64,000 bases of DNA from Planctomyces sp. SH-PL14 (GCF_001610835.1 NZ_CP011270.1:2622001-2686000), one strand, 5' to 3'. Counted from the stretch's first letter, positions 9,962 through 20,600 are shown. Program-made: numbers and translations. The notes: generated from the sequence alone by a model not told the origin.

Positions 9962-12900
9962 ATGGCGAAATTTTTCATCGAGCGCCCTGTCTTTGCGATC
10001 GTCATCTCGCTGGTGATCGTCTTCGCCGGCGGCGCGTCGCTGATGACGCTCCCGATCGCCCAGTACCCGGAGATCGCCCCCCCGAGCGTCGAAGTTTCGG
10101 CGACTTATCCCGGCGCCAACGCGACCGTCGTCCAGGAGACGGTCGCGGCTCCCATTGAGCAGGAGGTGAACGGTGTCGAGAACATGCTCTACATGTCCTC
10201 GCAGTCGACGAACGACGGCGGCTACAAGCTGACCGTGACGTTCAAGCTCGGCACGAACCTCGACATGGCCCAGGTCCTCGTCCAGAACCGGGTCTCGCTG
10301 GCCCTCCCCAAGCTCCCCGACGTCGTCAAGACGACCGGCGTGAGCACCAAGAAGAAGTCGCCCAGCATCCTGCTGGTGGTCAATCTCTTTTCGGACCTCG
10401 ACAAGACGACCGGCCAGCCCCTCTACGACCAGCTCTATCTCAGCAACTACGCCACGGTCTACATCAAGGACGAGCTGCTGCGGATCTCCGGCGTCGGCGA
10501 CGTCGGGTTCCTGGGCCAGCAGGATTACAGCATGCGGGTCTGGCTCGACCCGGAGAGGCTCGCCTCGCGGAATCTGACCGCCAACGACGTCATCGGGGCT
10601 CTTAAGGAGCAGAACGTCCAGGTCGCCGCCGGCCGCCTCGGACAGCCCCCGGTCCCGACCGGCGTCGACTTCCAGTACATCCTCTCCACGCTGGGGCGGC
10701 TGATCGAGCCGGAGCAGTTCGGCGACATCACGATCAAGACCGGCGAGGCGGGGCAGATCACGCGGCTGCGGGACGTGGCCCGGATCGAGCTGGGGGCCAA
10801 GAACCAGGACATGCAGTGCTCCCTCGACGGACAGCCGTCGGTCGGGATGTCGGTCTTCCAGCTCCCGGGCTCGAACGCCCTCGACGTCGCGAACGCGGTG
10901 CGGAGCAAGATGAAGGAGCTCGAGGCCAAGCTCCCCGGGTTCCAGGCGGGGGTCAAGTACGCGATCGTCTACGACACGACGCCGTTCATCGAACAGTCGG
11001 TCGACGAAGTGTTCCACGCCCTGCGGGACGCCATCGTCCTCGTGGCCATCGTGGTGCTGCTGTTCCTGCAGGACTGGAAGTCGATGATCCTGCCGATGAT
11101 CGACGTCCCGGTCTCGCTGATCGGGACGCTGGCGGTGATGGCGGCCCTCGGCTTCACGCTGAACAACCTGACGCTGTTCGGGCTCGTGCTGGCGATCGGG
11201 ATCGTGGTCGACGACGCGATCGTGGTCCTCGAGAACATCGAGGTCTGGCTGGCGAAGGGCTACGACGCCAAGACGGCGACGATCAACGCCATGAACGAGA
11301 TCACCGGGCCGATCATCGCGATCACGCTGGTGCTCAGCTCCGTGTTCCTGCCGAGCGCCTTCCTCGGCGGGATCAGCGGCCAGTTCTACCGGCAGTTCGC
11401 CCTGACGATCTCCGCCTCGATGCTGATCTCGGCGATCAACGCCATGACCATGACCCCCGCCCGCGCGGTGGCGATCTTCCAGTCCCGCGAGCACAAGCCG
11501 GGGGCGGAGGGGGGACATGAGCACGGCCACGGACTCGAAGCTCTGCCGTGGTGGGGTTACGTGATCCTGCTGGGCTGGCTCTCGAAGGTGCTCCTCTACC
11601 CGCTCGTCGCCGGCCGGCTGGAGGGAGCCTCCTCCTCCGTTCAGTGGGCCGTCGTCCTGCTGTTGGCGGCCCCGGGAGCGGTCCTCGGTTACTGGATCGC
11701 CGCCCCGGCCAACGCCGCCCTGGGGGCGTTCTTCCGCCTCTTCAACAAGGGGTTCGACTGGGTGACGCGGATCTACGGGCGGATCGTCGCCGGAATGCTC
11801 CGGGTCTCGGCGATCGTCGTCCTCGTCTACGGCGGCCTGCTCGCCGCCACCTACGTGGGGCTCGTCAAAACGCCGATCGGCTTCATCCCGAACCAGGACA
11901 AGGGGTACCTGATCGTCAACATCCAGCTCCCCGATTCCGCCTCGCTGGAGCGGACGGCGGAGGTCGTGAAGCGGGTCGAGAAGATCGCCCGCGAGACCCA
12001 CGGCGTGGCCCACACGATCGGGATTCCCGGCCAGTCGTTCGTCCTCAACGCCGTGAACTCGAACTTCGGCTCGATGTTCGTGATCCTCGACGACTTCGAC
12101 CACCGCCACGGACCGGAGACCTACTCCGCCAACGTGGGGCAGAAGATCCGCCGGCAGTGCTTCGACGAGATTCTCGACGCCCAGATTTCGGTGTTCGGCG
12201 CCCCGCCCGTGGACGGCCTCGGGAACGCCGGCGGCTTCAAGCTGATGATCCAGGACCTGAGCGGCGGCGAACTGGCCAACCTCCAGGAGCAGGCGGACCG
12301 CGTCGCCGCCAAGGGGAATGAGCAGCCGGGGCTCGTCGGCCTGTTCAACAGCTTCCGCTCGAACACGCCGCAGATGTACATCGACGTCAACCGGACGAAG
12401 TGCAAGGCGATGGGGGTTCCGCTCGACAACGTCTTCGCCGCCCTCTCGGTCTACCTCGGCGGGTACTACGTCAACGACTTCAACCAGTTCGGCCGGACCT
12501 GGCAGGTCAACCTGCAGGGGGACGCCAAGTTCCGGATGACGCCCGACGGCATCCGGGCCCTCAAGGTCCGCAACGGCCGCGGCGAGATGGTCCCGCTCGG
12601 GACGGTCGCCGACATCAAGGAGATCGGCGGGCCAGTCATGATCACGCGGTACAACACCCGGACCGCCGCCTCGATCAACGGGAGCTCGCTCCCGGGGGTC
12701 AGCACGGGACAGATCATCTCCCGCATGGACGCGGTCGCCAAACAGGAGCTGGCGGGGGACATGGCCTTCGAATGGACGGAGCTCACGTACCTGCAGCTCC
12801 TGGAAGGGAACGCCGCGATCTTCGCCTTCATCGGCGCGATCCTGCTCGTGTTCCAGGTTCTGGCGGCGCAGTACGAGAGCTGGTCGATGCCGATGGCGGT

Positions 12901-13405
12901 CCTGCTCGTCGTCCCGATGTGCCTCCTGAGCGCCGTGGCAGGGCTGTGGATGTTCCACCAGGACATCAACATTTTCGTCCAGGTCGGCTTCATCGTCCTC
13001 GTCGGTCTGGCGGCCAAGAACGCGATCCTGATCGTCGAGACCGCGCGGCAGCGGAAGTTCGCCGGAGAGTCGCGGTTCGAGGCGGCGGTCAATGCCAGCA
13101 AGAACCGCCTGCGGCCGATCATCATGACCTCGTTCGCCTTCATCCTCGGCGTCGTGCCGCTCGTGGTCTCGCACGGGGCGGGCTTCGAGATGCGGCGGAC
13201 GCTCGGCGTGGCGGTCTTCTTCGGCATGCTGGGGGTGACCGGGTTCGGGATCTTCCTGACGCCGGTCTTCTACTACATCATCGACTGGCTCTCGGACCGG
13301 AAGACTCCGGCCGGGGCCGCTCCGCATTCGCCTCCTTCGTCTCCCTCGTCCACTTCCACGGAGGCCGTTCCCGCGGCTCCGCACGCGGTCGGTCCGACCG
13401 CGTGA
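9962..13405 (+). CDS. RND multidrug efflux transporter (AcrB/MexB, HAE1 family)
   Basis: Inner-membrane proton-driven pump, 1147 aa against about 1030-1050 for AcrB. The N-terminus MAKFFIERPVFAIVISLVIV and TM4 IVVDDAIVVLENIE, with D417 and D418 as the proton relay, are typical. The late block VGLAAKNAILIVE is also present. The extra length lies mostly between TM6 and TM7: about residues 510-590 contain a GGHEHGHG stretch and two extra hydrophobic segments (WGYVILLGWLSKVLLYPLV and VQWAVVLLLAAPGAVLGYW), which AcrB lacks. It follows its adaptor gene in an evident operon. The C-terminus is a Pro/Ser/Thr-rich tail. Confidence 0.94.
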   Translation: MAKFFIERPVFAIVISLVIVFAGGASLMTLPIAQYPEIAPPSVEVSATYPGANATVVQETVAAPIEQEVNGVENMLYMSSQSTNDGGYKLTVTFKLGTNLDMAQVLVQNRVSLALPKLPDVVKTTGVSTKKKSPSILLVVNLFSDLDKTTGQPLYDQLYLSNYATVYIKDELLRISGVGDVGFLGQQDYSMRVWLDPERLASRNLTANDVIGALKEQNVQVAAGRLGQPPVPTGVDFQYILSTLGRLIEPEQFGDITIKTGEAGQITRLRDVARIELGAKNQDMQCSLDGQPSVGMSVFQLPGSNALDVANAVRSKMKELEAKLPGFQAGVKYAIVYDTTPFIEQSVDEVFHALRDAIVLVAIVVLLFLQDWKSMILPMIDVPVSLIGTLAVMAALGFTLNNLTLFGLVLAIGIVVDDAIVVLENIEVWLAKGYDAKTATINAMNEITGPIIAITLVLSSVFLPSAFLGGISGQFYRQFALTISASMLISAINAMTMTPARAVAIFQSREHKPGAEGGHEHGHGLEALPWWGYVILLGWLSKVLLYPLVAGRLEGASSSVQWAVVLLLAAPGAVLGYWIAAPANAALGAFFRLFNKGFDWVTRIYGRIVAGMLRVSAIVVLVYGGLLAATYVGLVKTPIGFIPNQDKGYLIVNIQLPDSASLERTAEVVKRVEKIARETHGVAHTIGIPGQSFVLNAVNSNFGSMFVILDDFDHRHGPETYSANVGQKIRRQCFDEILDAQISVFGAPPVDGLGNAGGFKLMIQDLSGGELANLQEQADRVAAKGNEQPGLVGLFNSFRSNTPQMYIDVNRTKCKAMGVPLDNVFAALSVYLGGYYVNDFNQFGRTWQVNLQGDAKFRMTPDGIRALKVRNGRGEMVPLGTVADIKEIGGPVMITRYNTRTAASINGSSLPGVSTGQIISRMDAVAKQELAGDMAFEWTELTYLQLLEGNAAIFAFIGAILLVFQVLAAQYESWSMPMAVLLVVPMCLLSAVAGLWMFHQDINIFVQVGFIVLVGLAAKNAILIVETARQRKFAGESRFEAAVNASKNRLRPIIMTSFAFILGVVPLVVSHGAGFEMRRTLGVAVFFGMLGVTGFGIFLTPVFYYIIDWLSDRKTPAGAAPHSPPSSPSSTSTEAVPAAPHAVGPTA

Positions 13406-13502
13406 GCGTCATTGTCCATCGCGATTTCCCGGTCGCGGCCCTCGCGGCCCGTGACCGTCCGTTTCTCGATTGCCGTCTGTTTCCCTGTTGAGGACCGTTG
13501 CC

Positions 13503-14147
13503 ATGTCGAACGTTCAAGATCTCGTCAGCCGCATCGATTCGGAATTCCAGGCGGTCGAGAAGCAGATCAAGGAATTCCAGAGCGAGCAGGTGCACGCCTA
13601 CGAGGGGCGGCAGGAGCGGCTGGAACAGTACCAGAAGGTCTGTGAGCAGCTCCGCGGCGTCTGGACGCCGCGGATCGAAGCCCTCGCCAAGCGCTTCGGG
13701 GACAAGGTCAAGGTGACCCCCAAGGTCACGCCGTCGCTCCGCGAGGCGAAGCTGGAAGTCAAGTCGCCCCTGGCCGATATCGTGCTGCGGTTCACCGCCG
13801 CGACCGACCACGAAGTCCGCAACCTGGTCCTCGACTACGACCTCCACATCCTGCCGATCCTGATGAAGTACGAGAAGCACTCGCAGATCGAGTTCCCGCT
13901 CTCGGCGGTCGATCCCGAGGCGATCGCGAAGTGGATCGACGACCGGATGGTCGACTTCGTCAAGACCTACCTCTCGATGCACCAGAACGAGTTCTACCTC
14001 AAGGGGCATCTCGTGACCGACCCGGTCAGCGGGACGCAGTTCCCCAAGTACGCCGCCGCCGCGTCGCTCGAATGCGAAGGCAAGACCTACTACTTCATCG
14101 GCGAAGAGACCCGCAAGGAGTTCGCCGCCAAGAAAGGACTCCCGTAA
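13503..14147 (+). CDS. Conserved hypothetical protein with a YHS-like C-terminus lacking cysteines
   Basis: 214-aa soluble protein of unknown function. The N-terminal third is strongly charged and helical, probably coiled coil (LVSRIDSEFQAVEKQIKEFQ). The middle is a mixed region with LVLDYDLHILPILMKYEKHSQIEFPL. The C-terminus HLVTDPVSGTQFPKYAA...CEGKTYYFIGEETRKEFAAKKG follows the outline of a YHS metal-binding domain (DPV.G....GKTYYF...E....F), but the usual paired cysteines are mostly replaced. The ATG at 13503 follows the pump gene by about 100 bases; upstream frame extension has no signal. It precedes PPK2 on the same strand. I do not recognise a named function. Confidence 0.7.
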   Translation: MSNVQDLVSRIDSEFQAVEKQIKEFQSEQVHAYEGRQERLEQYQKVCEQLRGVWTPRIEALAKRFGDKVKVTPKVTPSLREAKLEVKSPLADIVLRFTAATDHEVRNLVLDYDLHILPILMKYEKHSQIEFPLSAVDPEAIAKWIDDRMVDFVKTYLSMHQNEFYLKGHLVTDPVSGTQFPKYAAAASLECEGKTYYFIGEETRKEFAAKKGLP

Positions 14148-14234
14148 CCGCCGCGCGCGGCCCTCTCGACCGGCGCGACTTCCTTCCGTCCCGGCACCAC
14201 CGTGCCGGGGCCCATGCACCAGGACAGGCACCCT

Positions 14235-15140
14235 ATGAAGCCCAAGGAACTGCTCGAGCGGGCCCAGAAGCTGGCCGCTCACTACCGCGTCACCGAAGGC
14301 AAGAAGTTCCGGCTCAAGGATGTCGATCCGGACGACACCGCCTGGCTCAAGGAGGAGCAGAAGCCGCAGTCGAAGGAGGCCCTCGAGCACGGGATCGCCG
14401 CGCTCGCGGACTTTCAGGAGATGCTCTACGCCCAGGACCGCTGGTCGGTGCTCCTGATCTTTCAGGCAATGGACGCCGCCGGCAAGGACGGGGCGATCAA
14501 GCACGTCATGTCCGGCGTCAATCCGCAGGGCTGCCAGGTCGTCTCGTTCAAGGGCCCTACGAGCGAGGATCTGGACCACGACTACATGTGGCGGTGTGCG
14601 AAGCAGCTTCCGCAGCGGGGCTGCATCGGGATCTTCAACCGCTCCTACTACGAGGAGACGCTGGCGGTCCGGGTCAACCCGTCGTTCCTGGCGGCCCAGA
14701 AGCTTCCGCCGGAGCTGGTGACCAAGAAGATCTGGGACGAGCGGTTCGAGGACATCCGGAACTTCGAGAAGTACCTCACCCGCAACGGCACGGTGGTCCG
14801 CAAGTTCTTCCTCCACGTCTCGAAGGAGGAGCAGCTCAAGCGGTTCCTGAGCCGCCTCGACGAGCCGGAGAAGAACTGGAAGTTCTCGCCCACGGACGCC
14901 TCGTCGCGGAGCTCGTGGGGGGACTACATGGAGGCCTACGAGGAGACGATCCGGCACACCTCGACCGAGGACTCCCCGTGGTACGTCGTCCCCGCGGACA
15001 ACAAGTGGTTCACCCGGATCGTCGTCGCCTCCGTGGTGGTCGACACCCTTTCCTCGCTCGACCTCCACTTCCCGAAGGTCGACGCCGCCAAGCGGAAGGA
15101 ACTGGCCCAGGTCCGCGAGACGCTGCTGGCGAAGGGCTGA
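14235..15140 (+). CDS. ppk2: Polyphosphate kinase 2 family protein
   Basis: Predicted polyphosphate:nucleotide phosphotransferase of 301 aa, which uses polyphosphate to phosphorylate nucleoside mono- or diphosphates in the cytoplasm. The Walker A loop MDAAGKDG has D80 and K84. The downstream GIFNRSYYEE block carries the Walker B/lid residues (N and R in FNRSYYE) around residue 135, and a lid-like RFLSRLDEPEKNWKFSPTD follows. These are standard PPK2 marks; the NMP versus NDP preference cannot be decided by eye. I prefer the ATG at 14235, with AGGACAGG upstream, over an in-frame ATG at 14202 that adds residues without homology. Confidence 0.92.
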   Translation: MKPKELLERAQKLAAHYRVTEGKKFRLKDVDPDDTAWLKEEQKPQSKEALEHGIAALADFQEMLYAQDRWSVLLIFQAMDAAGKDGAIKHVMSGVNPQGCQVVSFKGPTSEDLDHDYMWRCAKQLPQRGCIGIFNRSYYEETLAVRVNPSFLAAQKLPPELVTKKIWDERFEDIRNFEKYLTRNGTVVRKFFLHVSKEEQLKRFLSRLDEPEKNWKFSPTDASSRSSWGDYMEAYEETIRHTSTEDSPWYVVPADNKWFTRIVVASVVVDTLSSLDLHFPKVDAAKRKELAQVRETLLAKG

Positions 15141-15172
15141 GCCACGAACGAACCGATCGGTGACGGAGAACG

Positions 15173-15679
15173 ATGAGCGACGAGAGACCGGAAACCCCGA
15201 CCAGCCCCCCCCGCTCCCGCTGGAACTGGAGCGTGGCGGCCCTTGCGCTGTGCGCCCTGATCGGCGTCTCGGTCGGGACCGGGAGCTACACCGTCCGGTA
15301 CGCCGAAGGGTTCTCGTACCTCAGCAGCGATCCGAAAGCCTGCGTCAACTGCCACATCATGCGGGACCAGTACGACGGATGGCAGAAGGCGAGCCATCAC
15401 GCCGTCGCGACCTGCAACGACTGCCACGTCCCCCACGGATTCGTCGCCAAGTATCTCGTCAAGGCCGAGAACGGCTTCTGGCACTCCAAGGGGTTCACGC
15501 TCCAGGACTTCCCCGAGCCGATCCGGATGCGGCCGGTCAGTTCGCGGATCCTGAACCACAACTGCGTCGCCTGCCACCAGGACCTGGTCGGCGGCATTCT
15601 GGCCCACGGCACCGCGGGGGACGACGTCAAAGGCTGCGTCCACTGCCACGCCAGCGTCGGCCACGGACCGCTTCGATAA
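15173..15679 (+). CDS. nrfH: Cytochrome c nitrite reductase small subunit (NrfH, NapC/NirT family)
   Basis: Membrane-anchored tetraheme quinol dehydrogenase, 168 aa. One N-terminal membrane helix lies at about residues 20-42 ([19 protein letters not shown]). Four CXXCH heme motifs start at residues 57 (CVNCH), 81 (CNDCH), 131 (CVACH) and 155 (CVHCH), the normal number for NrfH. It passes electrons from menaquinol to NrfA on the outer face of the membrane. The gene ends four bases before the nrfA ATG, so the two are one operon. Confidence is high from the motif count and the neighbour. Confidence 0.95.
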   Translation: MSDERPETPTSPPRSRWNWSVAALALCALIGVSVGTGSYTVRYAEGFSYLSSDPKACVNCHIMRDQYDGWQKASHHAVATCNDCHVPHGFVAKYLVKAENGFWHSKGFTLQDFPEPIRMRPVSSRILNHNCVACHQDLVGGILAHGTAGDDVKGCVHCHASVGHGPLR

Positions 15680-15683
15680 AAGG

Positions 15684-17150
15684 ATGAACAGCATGACCGC
15701 CGGTGAGACCCCGCCCCGCGCGAAATCCCCCCGCCGCTGGCTCTACATCGCGACCGTCGCGTTCTTTGCCGTCCTGACGTTCGGCATCGTCGCGCTCCTG
15801 ATGAACATCAACGAGCGGAAGCAGGAGGCGACGCAGCACTACCTGAAGCTCGTCGACCTGACCGAGGAGACGGTCGATCCCGCCGAGTGGGGAAAGAACT
15901 TTCCGCGGCAGTACGACGGCTACCGGCGGACGGCCGAGAACACCTCCCGCCGCCACGGCGGGAGCGAGGCGGTTTCCAAGCTCGACGAGGACCCCCGGCT
16001 GCGGCGGATCTTCGCCGGGTACGCGTTCAGCGTCGACTACCGCGAGCGCCGCGGCCACGCCTACATGCTGGAGGACCAGGACGAGACGGAACGCGTGAAG
16101 CAGTTCAAGCAGCCGGGGGCCTGTCTCCACTGCCACGCCTCGATCATCCCCGCCTACCGGGCGGCCGGCGACGGGGACGTCATGAAGGGCTTCGAGAAGG
16201 TCTGCGCCATGCCGCTCAAGGACGCGCGGGCTCTCGTCTCGCATCCGGTCGCCTGCATCGACTGCCACGATCCGCAGTCGATGCAGCTTCGCGTGACCCG
16301 CCCCGGCTTCCTCCGCGGGATCGCCGACCTCGCGGAGCATGTCGCCGAAGAGATGGCGACGCAGGCCGCGAACCCCGAAGACCAGCGCCAGCCGCTCCCG
16401 GTGCCGCACCTCACGAGCCTGCACCAGTGGGCCCGCCACAAGAACAAGGGGGACCGCCAGGAGGCATACGACGTCAACACCCTCGCCACCCGGCAGGAGA
16501 TGCGGAGCTTCGTCTGCGGGCAGTGCCACGTTGAATACTACTTCCGCGGCGAGGGGAAGGTCGTCACGTATCCGTGGCGGAAGGGGCTGCGGGTCGAGCA
16601 GATCGAGTCCTACTACGACGAGACCGGCTTCAAGGACTACACGCACGGCGAAACGGGGGCGCCGATTCTCAAGGCCCAGCATCCGGAGTTCGAACTCTGG
16701 AACCAAGGGGTCCACGCCCGCAGCGGCGTCTCGTGCGCCGACTGCCACATGCCTTATCGCCGCGAGGGGGCAATCAAGATCAGCGACCATCAGGTCCGAA
16801 GTCCGCTCCTCGAGATCTCCCGCGCGTGCCAGACCTGTCATCGCTACGACGAGAAGGAGATCCTGGCGCGGGCGAACGCGATCCAGGACCGGAACCAGGC
16901 GCTCCTCGTGCGGGCCGAGACTGCGCTTGTCGAGTTGTTCGACACCGTGAAGGGGGCCAAGGAGGAGGGGGTGGACGGGGCGCGTCTCGAGAGTGCTCTC
17001 AAGTGGCAGCGTCAGGCGCAGTGGCGGGTCGACTTCATCAACGCGGAGAACTCGATGGGGTTCCATGCGGCGCAGGAATCGGCCCGGATTCTCGCCGAGG
17101 CGCTCGACTTTGTCCGCCAGGGGCAGGTCGAACTCCTGAAGAGCAAGTGA
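15684..17150 (+). CDS. nrfA: Ammonia-forming cytochrome c nitrite reductase catalytic subunit (NrfA)
   Basis: Pentaheme enzyme that reduces nitrite to ammonium in the periplasm with six electrons. The product has 488 aa with an N-terminal membrane helix at about 18-40, perhaps an uncleaved anchor. Heme motifs start at C147 (CLHCH), C191 (CIDCH), C278 (CGQCH), C351 (CADCH) and C382 (CQTCH). In Escherichia coli the first site is CWSCK, so this protein belongs to the CXXCH variant of NrfA. The active-site region VEYYF after the third heme, and LKAQHPEFELW with the conserved K, Q and H, are present and match the calcium-site and substrate residues. An ATG at 15693 has better spacing to AAAAGG than 15684, so the true start may be nine bases later. 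Confidence 0.94.
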   Translation: MNSMTAGETPPRAKSPRRWLYIATVAFFAVLTFGIVALLMNINERKQEATQHYLKLVDLTEETVDPAEWGKNFPRQYDGYRRTAENTSRRHGGSEAVSKLDEDPRLRRIFAGYAFSVDYRERRGHAYMLEDQDETERVKQFKQPGACLHCHASIIPAYRAAGDGDVMKGFEKVCAMPLKDARALVSHPVACIDCHDPQSMQLRVTRPGFLRGIADLAEHVAEEMATQAANPEDQRQPLPVPHLTSLHQWARHKNKGDRQEAYDVNTLATRQEMRSFVCGQCHVEYYFRGEGKVVTYPWRKGLRVEQIESYYDETGFKDYTHGETGAPILKAQHPEFELWNQGVHARSGVSCADCHMPYRREGAIKISDHQVRSPLLEISRACQTCHRYDEKEILARANAIQDRNQALLVRAETALVELFDTVKGAKEEGVDGARLESALKWQRQAQWRVDFINAENSMGFHAAQESARILAEALDFVRQGQVELLKSK

Positions 17151-17173
17151 TCGCGGGACGCCTCGGAATGTCC

Positions 17174-17485
17174 TTGCCGGCACGGCTGTGCTCGCTCAAA
17201 CCCAACGTGCCACGGCAGCCTGGGGTCAAGGGGGCCACGCCCCCTTGCCGCCGGAGGCACTTCCATGAGGAACCGTGGTAAGCAACGGATGTCCGCTTTG
17301 TGGGACCGGCGTTAAGGACTCACCACTCGCTCTGGACTCCTCACGGGTTGGTGGGGGGCATCCGGCACGGTGTCCGCGTTTGGACACACACTCCTTCAGA
17401 CATCCCTCGACGGCCAGGCCTCCGGCGGGCAAAGGGGCGTTGCCCCTCTGCACTCCCCACCAGGGGTACCCCCTGGACCCCGGCT
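17174..17485 (-). repeat. Dispersed intergenic repeat, copy A
   Basis: About 310 bases that, reverse-complemented, match copies at 41817-42125 and 48615-48922 almost end to end by eye. Shared blocks include GCCGGAGGCCTGGCCGTCGA and ACCACGGTTCCTC, and one end is marked by the motif GCACGTTGGGTTTGA. It contains several short hairpins, e.g. GGGGCAACGCCCC and CAAGGGGGC/GCCCCCTTG. It begins 24 bases after the nrfA stop. No transposase frame spans it, and the small frames inside are not conserved in frame between copies. Its nature (REP/MITE-like element, structured RNA or 3' processing element) is unresolved. Confidence 0.85.
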
Positions 17486-17662
17486 GGGGCGAGACAGGGA
17501 TCGTCGATCACGCTGGACTGCGCCGCGCGTCGGAAGACTGCCCGTGAGTCCGTCGACTACACTGATCCCCGTCGCCCAACCCGGCGACCGCATCGACAGG
17601 GGACGAGTCCGCGCGTCGTTCGAGCAGATCCCGTTCCCGTGAGTGTGAGGGAGTCGCCCCGC

Positions 17663-20600
17663 ATGAAGTGGATCCTCTGCTTGTCCTTCCTGGCGGCCGC
17701 GCTCACCGGAGCTCTGCCGGAAGCCGAGGCCGCGCCGCCGCTGGACTTCAACCGCGATATCCGGCCGATCCTCGCCAACCACTGCTGGAACTGCCACGGG
17801 CCCGACGAAGCCTCCCGCGAAGCGGAGCTCCGCCTCGACCTCCGCGAGAGCGCCCTCGCCGCCACACCCTCCGGCCGCCGCGCGATCGTGGCCGGAGATG
17901 CCTCGGCCAGCGAGCTCGTCGCCCGCATCGAAGTGACCGACGACGCCCAGATGCCGCCCGCCTCGTTTCAGAAACCGCTCTCGCCGCGGCAGCGGGAACT
18001 CCTGAAACAGTGGATCGCCGAAGGGGCTCCCTATTCCGCGCACTGGGCCTTCGTCGCTCCCCAGCGACCGGCCCTGCCGGAGGTCGCGGACTCCCGGTGG
18101 CCGCGCAGTGAGATCGACCGGTTCGTTCTCCACCGGCTCGAGGCTGAGAAACTGTCCCCCGCGCCGGAGGCGGACCGCGGAACCTGGCTCCGGCGGGTCA
18201 CCCTCGACCTCACGGGGCTGCCGCCGACGCCGGACGAGCGGTCCCGGTTCCTGGCCGACTCGTCGCCCCACGCCTACGAGGCGGTCGTCGACCGGCTGCT
18301 CGAATCGCCGCGGCATGCCGAGCGGATGGCGATGCAGTGGCTCGACTCCGCCCGCTACGCCGATACGAACGGCTACAACAACGACGAAGTCCGCACCCTC
18401 TGGCCGTGGCGGGACTGGGTCATCGACGCCTTTGCCCGGAACCTGCCGTACGACCGGTTCCTGACCGAACAGCTCGCCGGCGACCTCCTGCCGGAAGCGA
18501 CCCTGAGCCAGAAGGTCGCCACGGGGTTCAGCCGGAACCACGTCCTGACGACCGAAGGGGGGATCGTCGAGGAGGAGTACCGCGTCGAGTATGTCGCCGA
18601 CCGGGTCCACACGACCGCCACGGTCTTCCTCGGGCTGACGATGCAGTGCGCCCGGTGCCACGATCACAAGTACGACCCGCTGACGCAGCGGGACTATTAC
18701 CGCTTCGCCGCCTTCTTCGACAACGTCCCGGACAAGGTCGTCCCTTACAGCCAGGGACGGATGGCGGAGCCGCTGCTGAAGGTCCCCACTCCCGCCCAGC
18801 AGGCCGAGATCGCACGCCTCGAAACGCGGCGCGAGGAACTGGGCCGGCAGCTCCGCGATCGCGCGGCGGCGGTCGATCCGGATCTGACGGCCTGGGAAGC
18901 GGCCCTGACTCCCGCCGAGATTGAGCAGGCGAGCCCGGTCGGACTCCTCGCGCACTTCCCGCTCGACGAGACGGAGGGGACCGCGATCGCCAACGGCGTC
19001 GCGGCGGGCGGCGGCGGAGTCCTCCAGGGGACGCTCAAGTCGACCGAGGGGAAACTCGGCCGGGCGGTCGAGTTCGACGGGACGCAGTTCATCGCGGCGG
19101 ACGAAGTCGGCCGGCTGGAGAGCGACAAGCCGTGCTCATTCGCGGCCTGGGTCTATCCCACGAGCGGCGAGGCGAGCACCGTCCTCTCCCGCATCGACGA
19201 GGGGAACGCCTACCGGGGCTACGACCTGATCCTGGAAGGGGGCAAGGTCGCCAGCCATTTCGTCCACCACTGGCCCGACCGGGCCTTCAAGGTGATCACG
19301 AAGCAGCCGCTGTCATTCAACGCGTGGCACCATGTCGTCGTGACCTACGACGGCTCGCGGCGGGCGGCGGGGATGCGGGTGTATGTCGACGGGCAGCCGC
19401 AGGAGATCGAGGCGACGACCGACAACACGCTCGACGGCCCGCTGGAGACCGACAAGCCGTTCCACATCGGCCGCCGCAACGGTTCCGCGCCGTTCCGGGG
19501 CCGGATCGACGACGTCCAGCTCTACTCGACCGTCCTGGCCCCCGAGGAAGCGGGCAGGCTGGCGACCGGCAGGACCCTCGCCGGGCTGAAAGGGATCCTG
19601 GCGACCGCCGCGGCCGAGCGGACGCCGGTGCAGCGCGAGCGGCTCAAGGCCTACTACCTCGATCAGGTCGACGCCGCGTCGCGGGGCTGGCGGACCGAGC
19701 TGGCCGAGATCCCGAAGCAGATCGCGGAAGTCGACAAGGCGATCCCGGTCACGATGGTGATGGCCGAGATGTCCCCCCGCCGGAAGACGCACCTGTTGAA
19801 GCGCGGGCAGTACGACCAGCCGGGTGAGGAAGTGCAGCCCGGGGTCGTCGATCTCTTTCCCGAGGTTCCGGCGGACGTCGCGAGCCGTCTCGATCTGGCC
19901 CGGTGGCTGACGCATCCGAAGCATCCGCTGACGGCCCGCGTCGCGGTGAACCGCTGGTGGGAGATGCTGCTCGGAACCGGGCTCGTCGAGACGGTCGAAG
20001 ACTTCGGGATCCAGGGCGCTCTGCCGACCCATCCGGAGCTTCTCGACTGGCTCGCGACGGAGCTGATCCGGCAGAACTGGAATACCCGGGCGCTGCTCAG
20101 GCAGATCGTCCTCTCGGCGACGTACCGCCAGTCCTCCCGGACGACTCCGGAACTCCTGGAACGCGATCCGCGGAATCGGCTGCTCGCCCGCGGGCCGCGG
20201 TATCGGCTTCCCGCCGAGACCGTCCGCGACAACGCGCTTGCGATCAGCGGCCTGCTGGTGGAGCGGGTCGGCGGACCGAGCGTGAAGCCGTACCAGCCGG
20301 AAGGACTCTGGGAAGACGTCTCGGTGGAGCGCCGGGACAAGTACGCCCCGGACCTGGGGGACGGCCTCTATCGCCGCAGCATGTACACCTTCTGGAAGCG
20401 GACCTGTCCGCCGCCGGGGATGTCCGCCTTCGATGCCCCGGACCGCGAGACGTGCGTCGTCCGCCGCTCCCGGACCAACACGCCCCTCCAGGCGCTCGTC
20501 CTGCTCAATGACCCGACCTATGTCGAGGCCGCGCGGAAACTCGCGGAGCGGACTCTCCTCGGTTCGGCGGACGATAACGCTCGGCTCGTCCGGCTGTTCG

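Noticed and set aside
6994-10005. Minus-strand open frame of about 1000 codons
   Set aside because: It runs antisense to the Gly-rich gene and the efflux adaptor, has Arg/Asp/Gly-biased composition and no domain; a shadow caused by high GC.
9938-13384. Minus-strand open frame opposite the AcrB-like pump
   Set aside because: Antisense shadow with extreme charge bias; the plus-strand pump is certain.
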